This document shows positions 16,211 to 24,064 of a DNA stretch of 44,070 nucleotides, piece by piece. Under the pieces are notes generated by a model. The model did no database searches. It was not told the DNA's origin and saw only the letters and a list, made by a program, of their open reading frames with translations. The DNA is taken from positions 1 to 44,070 of the forward strand of contig JAFGLZ010000077.1 in NCBI GenBank assembly GCA_016927755.1, written 5' to 3'. Each line of letters begins with the position of its first letter. Within the stretch, counting starts at the first letter, position 1. Source of the DNA: Phycisphaerae bacterium. GTDB taxonomy: Bacteria; Planctomycetota; Phycisphaerae; UBA1845; JAFGLZ01. Both the position numbers and the translations under genes were made by a program.

Positions 16211-17512
16211 TTACGTCAGCCGCCACGGCGTCCGCATCGGCCTGCTCACCCAGCGATTGGCCTCGGGGTCGCCGACGATCTGCTCGCGATCCGGATCCCA
16301 CCGGAACGGCCGACCTATCCGCATCGATATCACGCCCAGGTGACACATCGATATCGTCCGGTGGCCGATCTCGACGTCGGCGATCGGCTTGCGACGGCTC
16401 TCGATGCAGTTGAGCCAATTGATCTTGTGCGCGACCCAGTTGTCCGGATGCGCGAGGCTTTTGTAGAGATGGATGTCGTCCTGCCCGAACTTCTCCTTGA
16501 GCAGCGCCTTGGGCTCGGCGTCGATCCACCCGCGGTCGACGTGGACCCAGCCCTTCGTGCCGATGAAGCGCGTGCCGCCGCGATTGCTGCTGCTGCAGTG
16601 GAGCTTGACGCCGTTGGCGTAGGTGTACGTCACCTCGTAGTTGGTCGCCGTTTCATAGAGCCCGTCGGTCGGGAAGGTTCCGTGCCCGTCGATGTGGACG
16701 GGCCCGGTCAGGCTCATGCCGAGGCCCCATTGGGCGATGTCGTTGTGATGCGCGCCCCAGTCGGTCATGTTCCCGCCGGAGTAGTCGTAGAACCATCGGA
16801 AGTTGCCGTGGCATCTTGCCGGGGCCCAGGGCACCTTCGGCGCGGGCCCCAGCCAGCGATCCCAATCGAGCGTCGCGGGGGGGTCGCCACCTTCTTGCCA
16901 CCCCCCGCCGGACGGCCCGGGGGGCAGGCCGGTTTGGACCTGGCGGACCTGACCCAGGCGACCGTTGATGGCCAGCATGCACGCGTGGCGGAACCGCTCG
17001 TCGGAGCGCTGCTGGCTGCCCACCTGGAAGACCCGCCCGTAGCGACGAACCGCGTCGGCGAGCGCCCGCCCTTGTGACACCGCCAGCGTCAGGGGCTTCT
17101 CGCAGTAAACGTCCTTACCCGCCTTGCAGGCGGCGATTCCGACGAGGGCGTGCCAGTGATCCGGGGTGGCGCACAGGATCGCGTCGACGTCCGGTCGGGC
17201 CAGCAAGTCCTCGAAGTGGTCGTACTTGTCGCACCCGCCCGGGACGCGGGCGGCGGTGCTGTCCTGATGCGCCTTGTCCACGTCGCAGACGGCAACGACC
17301 TTGGTCCGTCGCTCATTGATGAGCCAGCCCAGATGGTGGTTGGCCATTCCGCCGGCACCGATGACGCCGATGTTGATCCGGCTGTTGGCCGGCGCGGCGG
17401 CCTGGTTGCCCAGGGCGTTGCTGGTGATGACATACGGCCAGGCCGCAACGGCGCCGGCCCCGGTCGTGGCCCTGAGGAAGCGTCTCCGCGTTAGCCCCTG
17501 ACGTTGCTTCAT
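16211..17512 (-). CDS. Tat-exported Gfo/Idh/MocA-family oxidoreductase
   Basis: A 433-residue NAD(P)-dependent sugar or cyclitol oxidoreductase. The N-terminus has a twin-arginine signal (LTRRRFLRATTGAGAVAAW), so export of the folded, cofactor-loaded enzyme is expected. The Rossmann domain has INIGVIGAGGMANHHL, followed by VCDVD and the family motif GKDVYCEKPLTLAVSQG. The C-terminal half has the GGNMTDWGAHHNDIAQWGL active-site region typical of planctomycete members, including candidate catalytic His residues. The substrate is not deducible. The ATG at 17512 is preferred because the twin-arginine motif then sits about 9 residues in; a frame to 17548 adds 12 residues. It is divergent from the PIG-L gene and bracketed by copies of one intergenic repeat (16046-16203 and 17639-17682). 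Confidence 0.92.
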   Translation of the reverse strand: MKQRQGLTRRRFLRATTGAGAVAAWPYVITSNALGNQAAAPANSRINIGVIGAGGMANHHLGWLINERRTKVVAVCDVDKAHQDSTAARVPGGCDKYDHFEDLLARPDVDAILCATPDHWHALVGIAACKAGKDVYCEKPLTLAVSQGRALADAVRRYGRVFQVGSQQRSDERFRHACMLAINGRLGQVRQVQTGLPPGPSGGGWQEGGDPPATLDWDRWLGPAPKVPWAPARCHGNFRWFYDYSGGNMTDWGAHHNDIAQWGLGMSLTGPVHIDGHGTFPTDGLYETATNYEVTYTYANGVKLHCSSSNRGGTRFIGTKGWVHVDRGWIDAEPKALLKEKFGQDDIHLYKSLAHPDNWVAHKINWLNCIESRRKPIADVEIGHRTISMCHLGVISMRIGRPFRWDPDREQIVGDPEANRWVSRPMRTPWRLT

Positions 17513-17638
17513 GATCGGTCCCCTGTCTGCATGCAGGTCTTCGGGCATCGGGTTTGGCCGATGCCGATGCTCGTTCGGCGGCGCATTCTATGGCGATCTG
17601 GGCGGAATCCGCAATATGCCGGCTGATCGCAGTTCTCG

Positions 17639-17682
17639 GAAAGCGGCGTCAAGCCGCCGCACTCCATATTCCAGAGCGACGT
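17639..17682. repeat. Dispersed palindromic element, single copy
   Basis: AAAGCGGCGTCAAGCCGCC is followed by GCACTCCATATTCCAGAGCG and GACGTC. This matches the unit of the 58-bp array at 16046-16203 but is shorter, with an intact GGCG-tcaagc-CGCC hairpin. It sits in the divergent intergenic region between the Gfo/Idh and PIG-L genes. The rest of that region (17513-17768) shows nothing else clear. Confidence 0.75.
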
Positions 17683-17768
17683 CGGGGGCGGGGGGTTGCG
17701 CTTCCCTTGACCCAGCCTACCGGGGAAACGATATTGACGCGACCGACACCCAGGCACAGGAGTGACCC

Positions 17769-18530
17769 ATGCCCGAACCCAAGACGGTCCTGGCCTTCAT
17801 GGCCCATCCAGACGACGTCGAGTTCCTCTGCGCCGGCACGCTGGCGCGACTCAAGAAGGAGGCCGGGTGCAAGATCGCCATCGCCACGGCCACCAGCGGC
17901 GACTGCGGCTCGGCGGAGCTTCGTCCGGAGCAGATCGCCCGGATCCGCCACAAGGAGGCCCTGGCCGCTGCCAAGATCCTCGATGCGGACTACTACTGCG
18001 CCGGGTGCATGGACCTTCAGATCTTCAACGACCGCGGGACGTTCATGCGTTTCGTCGAGGTCTTGCGCAAGGCTCGGGCCGACGTGGTGATCACGGCGGC
18101 GCCGGTGGACTACATGATCGACCACGAGCAGACGAGCCTGATCGTGCGGGCGGCGACGTTCGCGGCACCGATCCCGAACGTTCCGACGGAGGACGTCGAC
18201 CCGGCGGAGATCCTGCCGGGGGTTCCGCATCTGTTCTACGCGGACCCGCTCGAGGGCAAGGACCACTTCGGCAGGCAGATCGAGCCGGACTTCGTCGTGG
18301 ACATCACGTCTGTGATCGAGACGAAGGAGCGGATGCTGGCCTGCCATGACAGCCAGCGGGCGTGGCTGCGGAGCCATCATGGCATGGACCAGTACATCAT
18401 CAGCATGAAGGAGTGGTCGGCCGAGCGAGGCAAGCTGATCGGCAAGCCTTACGGCGAGGCGTTCCGCCAGCACAGGGGACACGCGTACCCGTCGGACAAC
18501 GTCATCCTGAAGCTGCTCGGGGAGGGGTAG
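17769..18530 (+). CDS. PIG-L/LmbE family N-acetylglucosaminyl deacetylase
   Basis: A 253-residue Zn-dependent deacetylase. The N-terminal metal motif is FMAHPDDVEFLCAGT (His, Asp-Asp). The second ligand region is PVDYMIDHEQTS, where the His of DHEQT completes the site, and CHDSQRAWLRSHHG is a C-terminal family segment. Members remove acetyl from GlcNAc-containing metabolites (GlcNAc-PI, bacillithiol or mycothiol precursors). In planctomycetes many are paralogous with unknown substrates, so no specific product is claimed. The ATG at 17769 has AGGAG 7 bases upstream. It may act on the same glycan as the divergent Gfo/Idh enzyme; that is inference. The stop codon TAG is the first unit of a 7-bp repeat array. 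Confidence 0.9.
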   Translation: MPEPKTVLAFMAHPDDVEFLCAGTLARLKKEAGCKIAIATATSGDCGSAELRPEQIARIRHKEALAAAKILDADYYCAGCMDLQIFNDRGTFMRFVEVLRKARADVVITAAPVDYMIDHEQTSLIVRAATFAAPIPNVPTEDVDPAEILPGVPHLFYADPLEGKDHFGRQIEPDFVVDITSVIETKERMLACHDSQRAWLRSHHGMDQYIISMKEWSAERGKLIGKPYGEAFRQHRGHAYPSDNVILKLLGEG

Positions 18531-18562
18531 GGTCTAGGGTTTAGGGTCTAGGGATTAGGGTC
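18528..18562 (+). repeat. 7-bp telomere-like tandem repeat (TAGGGNN x5)
   Basis: Five head-to-tail heptamers, TAGGGTC, TAGGGTT, TAGGGTC, TAGGGAT, TAGGGTC, run from the stop codon of the PIG-L gene into a G-rich tail (TGGGGGATTGGGGGGGGA). More than four GGG runs in 60 bases on this strand could form a G-quadruplex. Confidence 0.8.
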
Positions 18563-18591
18563 TGGGGGATTGGGGGGGGACGGGGCGCTGG

Positions 18592-18640
18592 ATGTCCCGG
18601 AATGTCCCGGAATGTCTCGAAATGTCCCGATTTGCAGCGT
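18592..18640 (+). repeat. 10-bp tandem repeat array 1 (ATGTCCCGGA, 4 units)
   Basis: Four units at 18592, 18602, 18612 and 18622 (ATGTCCCGGA with small variants) end in ATTTGCAGCGT. The same ending closes array 2 (TTTGCCGCGT), so the two arrays share a common ancestor or function. Confidence 0.85.
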
Positions 18641-18696
18641 GATGCAGCGTATTCCCGCGTTTCTGACGCCGGTTGCCTGTGGGGCCCGGTTGTTGC

Positions 18697-18795
18697 ATGT
18701 CTCGAAATGTCTCGGAATGTCCCGGAATGTCCCGGAATGTCCCGGAATGCACCGGAATGCACCGGAATGCACCGGAATGCGCCGATTTGCCGCGT
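18697..18795 (+). repeat. 10-bp tandem repeat array 2 (9 units)
   Basis: Nine units from 18697 to 18786: two ATGTCTCG(A/G)A, three ATGTCCCGGA, three ATGCACCGGA and one ATGCGCCGAT, followed by TTGCCGCGT. The variant types are grouped, as expected if the array grew by unit duplication. Frames through it encode low-complexity peptides on both strands and are not credible genes. Confidence 0.85.
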
Positions 18796-19296
18796 TTGAG
18801 GGGGGATCTGACGCCGCGCTGTGCTGGTCGGGTTGTGTCATTGGCTCTCTCCTCGAGGCGTTGGGCAGCCGAATACTGGGTGCGGCTCTGGCTCGTCGGG
18901 GGACGTGCCATGATAATATGGGGGTCGGTGTTGCGGATACGGCGGCGTCTGAGTGGTCGTGGGGACTCCTTGGGGGCCGGCGCCGGGGCCCGGCTTCGTG
19001 CGGCGGCTCTCCCAACAGGTATCATATCCGGCGCGGATTAGCTTCGACCTGTCGAGTCTCGATAATCTCCTATGGGTTGTGCGTGACGCGCCGATCCGGA
19101 CGAGTCGCTATGATGGGTTCCTTGGGACGGGCCTGTTGGACTGCCAATGGTATGTTTTTTCGCCATGGGGTTTATGCCATATGCACCGGTCATGCGTATC
19201 CCGCATAACTGTCTTGATTCAATAGGGTTGGCTGCCACATCCAAGCAACCTCCCCCCCCCCAGCGGGTTAGGTTGTGGAAAGCGCGAGATTGGCCC
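18796..19296. other. Intergenic region with no recognised gene
   Basis: About 500 bases after the 10-bp arrays. Reading frames here carry no motif. A run of ten C is at 19252-19261. No RNA gene was recognised. Confidence 0.45.
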
Positions 19297-19325
19297 TTGT
19301 CGAATTAGCGTTCGTGGCGTATATT
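19297..19325 (+). promoter_or_regulatory. Sigma70-type promoter candidate for the 19442-22915 exported-protein cluster
   Basis: TTGTCG (19297-19302), a 17-base spacer and TATATT (19320-19325, five of six consensus bases). It lies about 110 bases before the ATG at 19442 and is the best promoter match in the region. Confidence 0.5.
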
Positions 19326-19441
19326 GTTATGGGGCGTACACGGAGGTACGGTCAACAGGAGGGAAGAGTAATACCCTAGAAATAGTATGGTGTTTCCAGT
19401 TTGGGGTCTCCGAGCCCTTTCCGGTTTGGTGGAGGCTTCTG

Positions 19442-20332
19442 ATGAACTCTGCATTGTATGCGGCGCGGTTGATCCTTGCGCTGAATCTGGTTCCATGCGG
19501 GCAGCCCGTCGACCGTGAGGGGCGCGTGCTCGACGCTCGTCGCGTTCTCCCGCCCCGCATGACCCCGGAGGAGCGATGCCGTCAGACGCAGCGCCGACAC
19601 GTGGCGAAGGCGGAGCGATTGCGGGAGATGATCGGGCAGGCTAACGGCGACGAGGAGCTGGGCCGGCTGAAGCATCAACTCGCTCAGACGCTGGAGTTGA
19701 CCGACGGTAAGGGGCATGAGGCCCGTCACGCGTACGCCGAGATGCTCGAGCGGCATCTCGGGTACTCGAAGTGGCCGGAGGTCGCTTACCGGCTCGGAGA
19801 CCTGCACACGTGTATCATCCTTCCGGGTACGGAGCCCGACCGAGACAAGGCCATGACGTACTATGAGAAGGCGCTTGAAGCGGCTCCACCGGGTCGACTC
19901 GTTGCGCAGCAAGCGCACCTCCGACTGGGCGGGATTCACTACTCTCGTGGGGAGCGCCTCAAGGCCAGGGAGCACTACGAGCGAGCATATCGGTTTGACG
20001 CATCCCAATTGACGATGGGTGGCGACGAGGAGATGTCCGAGAGGGAGCGGAGGGATCGGCTGCGGGGGCTTCAGGCGGATTGCGAGATAGTCCGCGAGGC
20101 GGCGCTGGGGAAGTTCGTCGCCACGTATCGTGATCGGTCGAGCCCCGTGGCGACGCTGACGGCGCTAGACGAGTTGGAGAGGCGGTGTCCGGGCGACGAG
20201 CGGCTGCTTCAGATGATCGAGAAGGAGCGCGGGATGACGTTGAAACGGGGGGCCGAGCTGATCCGCGGCCTGGATAGCGTTCTGAGTTTCCCCAGCGACG
20301 TGTCTCCGCGAGCTCCGGAAGCGCCCGAGTAG
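19442..20332 (+). CDS. Exported TPR-like helical repeat protein
   Basis: A 296-residue protein. The N-terminus (MNSALYAARLILALNLVPCG) is a signal peptide with a possible lipobox (LVPC), so it may be lipid-anchored. Residues 80-200 contain TPR-like helix pairs: HAYAEMLERHLGYSKWPEVA, DRDKAMTYYEKALEAAPPG and GERLKAREHYERAYRFDASQ. TPRs act as protein-binding scaffolds; no partner can be named. The ATG has GGAGG 6 bases upstream, and a promoter candidate lies at 19297. The next gene starts 36 bases downstream on the same strand, and a third follows, so they are likely one transcript. Confidence 0.75.
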   Translation: MNSALYAARLILALNLVPCGQPVDREGRVLDARRVLPPRMTPEERCRQTQRRHVAKAERLREMIGQANGDEELGRLKHQLAQTLELTDGKGHEARHAYAEMLERHLGYSKWPEVAYRLGDLHTCIILPGTEPDRDKAMTYYEKALEAAPPGRLVAQQAHLRLGGIHYSRGERLKAREHYERAYRFDASQLTMGGDEEMSERERRDRLRGLQADCEIVREAALGKFVATYRDRSSPVATLTALDELERRCPGDERLLQMIEKERGMTLKRGAELIRGLDSVLSFPSDVSPRAPEAPE

Positions 20333-20368
20333 ATGTGCGTCCGCGGCACCTTGAACAGGAGATCCTCG

Positions 20369-21937
20369 ATGGCTTCCACTCTTCCACGACCGCGCTGCGT
20401 CCTTCTGGTACTGTGCGGGATGGCGGCGATCGCCACGAGCGCCTGCAACAACCACTACACGGCGGACCCGCCGATAGACTGTAATCATGCGGGAGTCGTA
20501 CCAGAAGAGCCTCTGGTCATCGCGGGATCGCGGGTGACTTTCAGCGCTGTCAGACCACCCGACAAGGACACGTCGTACCCGATAAGCCCGATTAACGGCA
20601 CTGTGAAGTGGGACTCGCCGACACTGGTTGATGACGAGAAGGGGGACTCCAGTGAGTGGCCGCGGTGGCATGCCACGGGGGGAACGATCATTGGTGATTC
20701 GGTGGGCGTTACGTCGATCACATGGCAGGCCCCAGATTCAGACGGGTCGGCCACAATACGGTTCGGTGACGATGATCTGCCGACGCCAGTGGACACGGAA
20801 TCGGGTGACACGGGTAGCAGGGACGATGCGGCTGTCAGCACGGCGGCCAGCACGGAAGTACTAGTTCGCATTCCTGAAGTGATATCAGTAGGATGGTTGA
20901 ATACCCACTCGATGTTCGACGTCGACCCCTTGGCGTTCAGTGAGTGGGACGACTCAACCATGCCATTGCACTACCCTCAGTACGATGTGGAGTTTCCGCT
21001 AGCGTCCCCGGTCTGCATGACCAAGAACACTTCCGCAACAGTTGTTGAACGGTGTTGGGTTGAGCGACCGGTCTCGTTCAATACCACGCTGGTCGTCATG
21101 TCAGACAACGGAGACGTCCCTTTCGGCGAGAGCCAAGCAACGTTTACGGCTGGAAACGAATACGCGAGTTCGACGCATAATAGTGTGACAAATACTCCTG
21201 ATGAGATCTACTGTTCTTCCGTCGAGCAGAACTGGAAGTATCGCGTCCCATCCGGGTCCAACAACTGGATCGACATGAATGAAACTTCGGTCATGCTGTA
21301 TCTGACATTGGGTACGCCAAGTGGTAGCCGCGTGACCACGAAGAGGGTGGAGTGGGTGTGCCAGAAAGCGGCGGGGGAAACCTTGGAGCCCAATTGCGTG
21401 GATGCCATCTTCTACGGCATGGGCCTGATGCCCGTCCTGGGGTCGACGCCTCCCGTTCCTCTATGGCTGCTGCTCGATCCGAGTGGCACACACCAGGCGG
21501 ATTGCGGGTACCTGGCCAATTTCTTCATCTTGTGCTGCCGGATGCTCGGCGTGTCAGCCCCGATGACCAAGGGCTACATCTATCCCCTCACCGCAGGGCT
21601 CGGGGGAAGGTGGAGCCTGAGCAGCAATGACACCGAGTATCGATTGGTCACCGACCCTCCTCCCCACGCAGGCGGATTCTCTCATCCACACGCGACTTAC
21701 AACGTGGTTGAGATGTTACTGTGGTCGGGCAGTGAGGGCGGAACGAACAAATACGAAGGTGCCGTTTTGTATAACGGCAAGTACTATTGCGTCGGCTTTG
21801 ACGCTTACGCGCATCCGTCGTTGGCCATGTACGCCCTGGTCGACAAGACGTTTTGGGTCTATCAGACCTCCTCGACCACCTGGTACTACTGCATCAATCC
21901 GCCGGATCCGGGTCCGTACCCCGAGTGGGACTGGTAG
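20369..21937 (+). CDS. Lipoprotein with possible transglutaminase-like domain
   Basis: A 522-residue protein. MASTLPRPRCVLLVLCGMAA leads to ATSAC, a good lipobox, so a lipoprotein is expected. Residues 30-300 look like beta-rich extracellular domains (for example VIAGSRVTFSAV and GDSVGVTSITWQAPDSDGSA). Later, DCGYLANFFILCCRMLGVSA resembles the transglutaminase-like Cys helix, with a His candidate in GFSHPHATYNVVEMLLW and an Asp/His pair in FDAYAHPS. The transglutaminase-like assignment is inference from this Cys-His-Asp order and is not certain. The start is ATG at 20369 with AGGAG 7 bases upstream; a frame from 20333 exists but lacks that signal. Base composition looks less G+C-rich than the neighbours (for example 21001-21060), which could mean acquisition. 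It lies in a cluster with the TPR-like and 21968 proteins. Confidence 0.72.
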   Translation: MASTLPRPRCVLLVLCGMAAIATSACNNHYTADPPIDCNHAGVVPEEPLVIAGSRVTFSAVRPPDKDTSYPISPINGTVKWDSPTLVDDEKGDSSEWPRWHATGGTIIGDSVGVTSITWQAPDSDGSATIRFGDDDLPTPVDTESGDTGSRDDAAVSTAASTEVLVRIPEVISVGWLNTHSMFDVDPLAFSEWDDSTMPLHYPQYDVEFPLASPVCMTKNTSATVVERCWVERPVSFNTTLVVMSDNGDVPFGESQATFTAGNEYASSTHNSVTNTPDEIYCSSVEQNWKYRVPSGSNNWIDMNETSVMLYLTLGTPSGSRVTTKRVEWVCQKAAGETLEPNCVDAIFYGMGLMPVLGSTPPVPLWLLLDPSGTHQADCGYLANFFILCCRMLGVSAPMTKGYIYPLTAGLGGRWSLSSNDTEYRLVTDPPPHAGGFSHPHATYNVVEMLLWSGSEGGTNKYEGAVLYNGKYYCVGFDAYAHPSLAMYALVDKTFWVYQTSSTTWYYCINPPDPGPYPEWDW

Positions 21938-21967
21938 GTAAGACGCGACATCCCGTACCGGAGACAA

Positions 21968-22915
21968 ATGATGATTGGCGTGAGTATTCTAATGGCACTT
22001 GCGGCTTCCGGCATCGTCCTCGGGCAGGCCGGCAGCCAGGACCTCGCCAAAGAGACCACGGAGGCCGATCTGGCCAAGGCCTTTGATGCCGCCAACGCCT
22101 ATCTGGCCGTTGGCATTTTCGACGAAGGGCGGCGAGTTCCCATCGACAACAGTCCTGTCCGGTGCGAGACGCCGTACGGTCCGATCGAGATCCGGGGAAT
22201 GGCTTCGTACGCCGTGAAGCAGGCCAAGGACTGGATCGGCCGGATGCTGCAGAAGGAGGTCTGCCCGCCGCCCGAGACCGACTTCAGGGCTTACCGAAGA
22301 GTAGGCGATTTCGAGACCGACTTCAGGGCCTACCTAAGAGCAGGTGGACCCGGGTGCGACGCCGTGACAGTCGACTACCGGATCGGTCAGGATCAGATCC
22401 GCGTCTCACAGACTATCTGGCTCGTCGCGATCACCGTGGAAGGGCCGGAAACAGCGTGCAATCTGGCCGATCCGGACATTAGAGTAATTGGAGAGCGTGT
22501 GCGGGATCTTGCCCGGCGGATCTTGAGAAGCGAGGAGGAGATGAGCTTCAGCAAACCCGAACGCTGTGGCGCGTGCCTCGTCGCACGCAAGGCTTCGCCC
22601 ACATCCGCGACGATCCCGGAATACATGTTGAAGTGGAAGGATCGACGTCCGACCTCTCAGGAAGTTAGGGCGCACTTCGAGCGGATCGCGGGAGATCCGA
22701 ATCGCCCGCCTAGCTGGTGGCTCGAGGGTTGGTGGACGGACGGGCGGCGCCTCGGGTTCCTCTGCATGAAACACCCGGGCGGGGATCCAAACACCATCGT
22801 GGGACCGGGTCTCCTCTCCAACCGAGCGTGGTTCCGTAGACCGCGATCGAAAGACGCGATGCGGCGGATGGCCGCGGAGTACCGGGCGGCGACCGAACGC
22901 GCGAAGGAGAAGTAG
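21968..22915 (+). CDS. Exported protein of unknown function with internal 39-bp duplication
   Basis: A 315-residue protein starting with a signal peptide (MMIGVSILMALAASGIVLGQ, cleavage probably after GQAGS or LGQA). No family was recognised. Cys residues are scattered (RCETP, KEVCPPP, GPGCDA, ETACN, ERCGACLV), suggesting disulphides or a metal site at CGAC. The C-terminal third is rich in Trp and Arg (PPSWWLEGWWTDGRRLGF). A 13-residue segment (ETDFRAYRRVGDF) is followed in frame by a near copy (ETDFRAYLRAGG). The gene starts 30 bases after the preceding lipoprotein gene, with GGAG 4 bases upstream. It probably belongs to the same transcript. Confidence 0.68.
   Translation: MMIGVSILMALAASGIVLGQAGSQDLAKETTEADLAKAFDAANAYLAVGIFDEGRRVPIDNSPVRCETPYGPIEIRGMASYAVKQAKDWIGRMLQKEVCPPPETDFRAYRRVGDFETDFRAYLRAGGPGCDAVTVDYRIGQDQIRVSQTIWLVAITVEGPETACNLADPDIRVIGERVRDLARRILRSEEEMSFSKPERCGACLVARKASPTSATIPEYMLKWKDRRPTSQEVRAHFERIAGDPNRPPSWWLEGWWTDGRRLGFLCMKHPGGDPNTIVGPGLLSNRAWFRRPRSKDAMRRMAAEYRAATERAKEK
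22274..22344 (+). repeat. 39-bp in-frame tandem duplication inside the 21968 gene
   Basis: GAGACCGACTTCAGGGCTTA at 22274 recurs at 22313 with one change in this part, an exact 39-base (13-codon) offset. Similarity continues for about 32 bases with three mismatches. It keeps the reading frame, which supports the gene being real. Confidence 0.85.
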
Positions 22916-23080
22916 GTGTTGATGACTTTTCTTTGAGGGCGAGAGCAGATCCTGCGTGCGGGACGTCCACACGGAGCTCTTTGGTGACACCGCTGGGCCC
23001 CGCAGGGCATCGGAGATGAGTCGGTCGCCGAGACAGGAGCGGGGCGATTGGTCAGGGCGGAAAGGAATGGGGAGCCCACG

Positions 23081-23974
23081 ATGAATCGGAGCAACGGCAT
23101 TATCGTTGTCATAGCGTGCGTGTGCGGCGTGGCTTGTCCGGCATTGGCGGACTTCCACGACTGCTTCGGGGACCTGCAATACTGCCAGGACGCCAATGAT
23201 CCCAATTCATACGACCCGAACGCCTGGGACCTGGACAACCCGCAGTGGTGGACGGAGGTCTTCATGGCGACGACCACGTCGTTCAGCGCCCAAGCGGGGG
23301 CCCTCGAGCTGGGGTCGGACAGCGTGAATCTGTATGCGTCGTCGATCGGCGCCTACGTCGACGACGGCGACCACGACGCCAATTCCAGCGATACGTGGTT
23401 CGATTCGGCGGGGGAGTTCTACCTGCTGACGCACGTACGTTGGGCGCGCGATCCGAACGAGCCGAATGATCCGAACCTCAACGGGGCGGCGCTTTCGGCG
23501 ATCTGCGTCGATCCGAACGCGTGGGGGTGCTACGGGTTTGTGTACAATCCGCGCCAAGGGGAGCTCATTCTGGGCTCGCTGACGCTGGCCTCGGCGGCCG
23601 TGGCGCAGCTTGACTACGCGGTTCGCGGCGACGTCGACCCGAACGACGGCGTGTGGATGCTGCTGGCGCATGCCGTCGAGGGGATCGATCCCAACATGCC
23701 CTATACCATGAGGTATACACTCGGCTCCAAGGTCACGTTGACGGCAACACCCAATCCTGAAAAAGAGTTCTCCTACTGGCGGGTCTTGGATCCGAACTTC
23801 CCTGGGGACGCCAACCACGGCACGACGGACTCGAACACGACACTGCAGCTCACGATGACGCAGGATACCGAGGTGGTCGGCGTCTTCGCGTGCGGAAGCG
23901 GGCTGTCTTTCGTACCCCTTGCCGTGGCACTTCAAGCGTTGGTGGCGTGGTCGTTCGTGCTTCGCAGGAGGTAG
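23081..23974 (+). CDS. DPN-rich exported protein with InlB-like module and CGSG C-terminal tail
   Basis: A 297-residue protein with a signal peptide (MNRSNGIIVVIACVCGVACP, cleavage after ALA). The mature part has many Asp-Pro-Asn tripeptides (for example DPNSYDPNAWD, DPNEPNDPNL, DPNDG), which may bind calcium. Near the C-terminus is a bacterial InlB/Flg_new-type repeat (SKVTLTATPNPEKEFSYW) carrying the insert DPNFPGDANHGTTDSN, which also occurs in the 27075 protein. It ends FACGSG, a 19-residue hydrophobic stretch, LRRR. The function is unknown; surface or cell-envelope location is inferred. The ATG at 23081 has GGGGAG 6 bases upstream; the longer frame to 23048 places the signal peptide internally. 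The 165 bases before it hold nothing recognised. Confidence 0.78.
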   Translation: MNRSNGIIVVIACVCGVACPALADFHDCFGDLQYCQDANDPNSYDPNAWDLDNPQWWTEVFMATTTSFSAQAGALELGSDSVNLYASSIGAYVDDGDHDANSSDTWFDSAGEFYLLTHVRWARDPNEPNDPNLNGAALSAICVDPNAWGCYGFVYNPRQGELILGSLTLASAAVAQLDYAVRGDVDPNDGVWMLLAHAVEGIDPNMPYTMRYTLGSKVTLTATPNPEKEFSYWRVLDPNFPGDANHGTTDSNTTLQLTMTQDTEVVGVFACGSGLSFVPLAVALQALVAWSFVLRRR

Positions 23975-24064
23975 GCGGCCAAGTCGGTGGCGACGGGGCT
24001 GAGCTGTTCGCAAGAGTGTTTGGACAGCCTGCGATCTCTGGGTGGTCCACATCCCTTATGCCTG

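Noticed and set aside
18528..18582. True telomere or linear replicon end
   Set aside because: Only five heptamers, internal to the sequence and bordered by ordinary genes on both sides.
18592..18795. CRISPR array
   Set aside because: Repeats are only 10 bases, contiguous, with no spacers and no cas genes.
18555..19208. Overlapping frames through the 10-bp repeat arrays on both strands
   Set aside because: Their length comes from the repeat (30 bases is ten codons, so no stop arises); outside the arrays they have no coding character.
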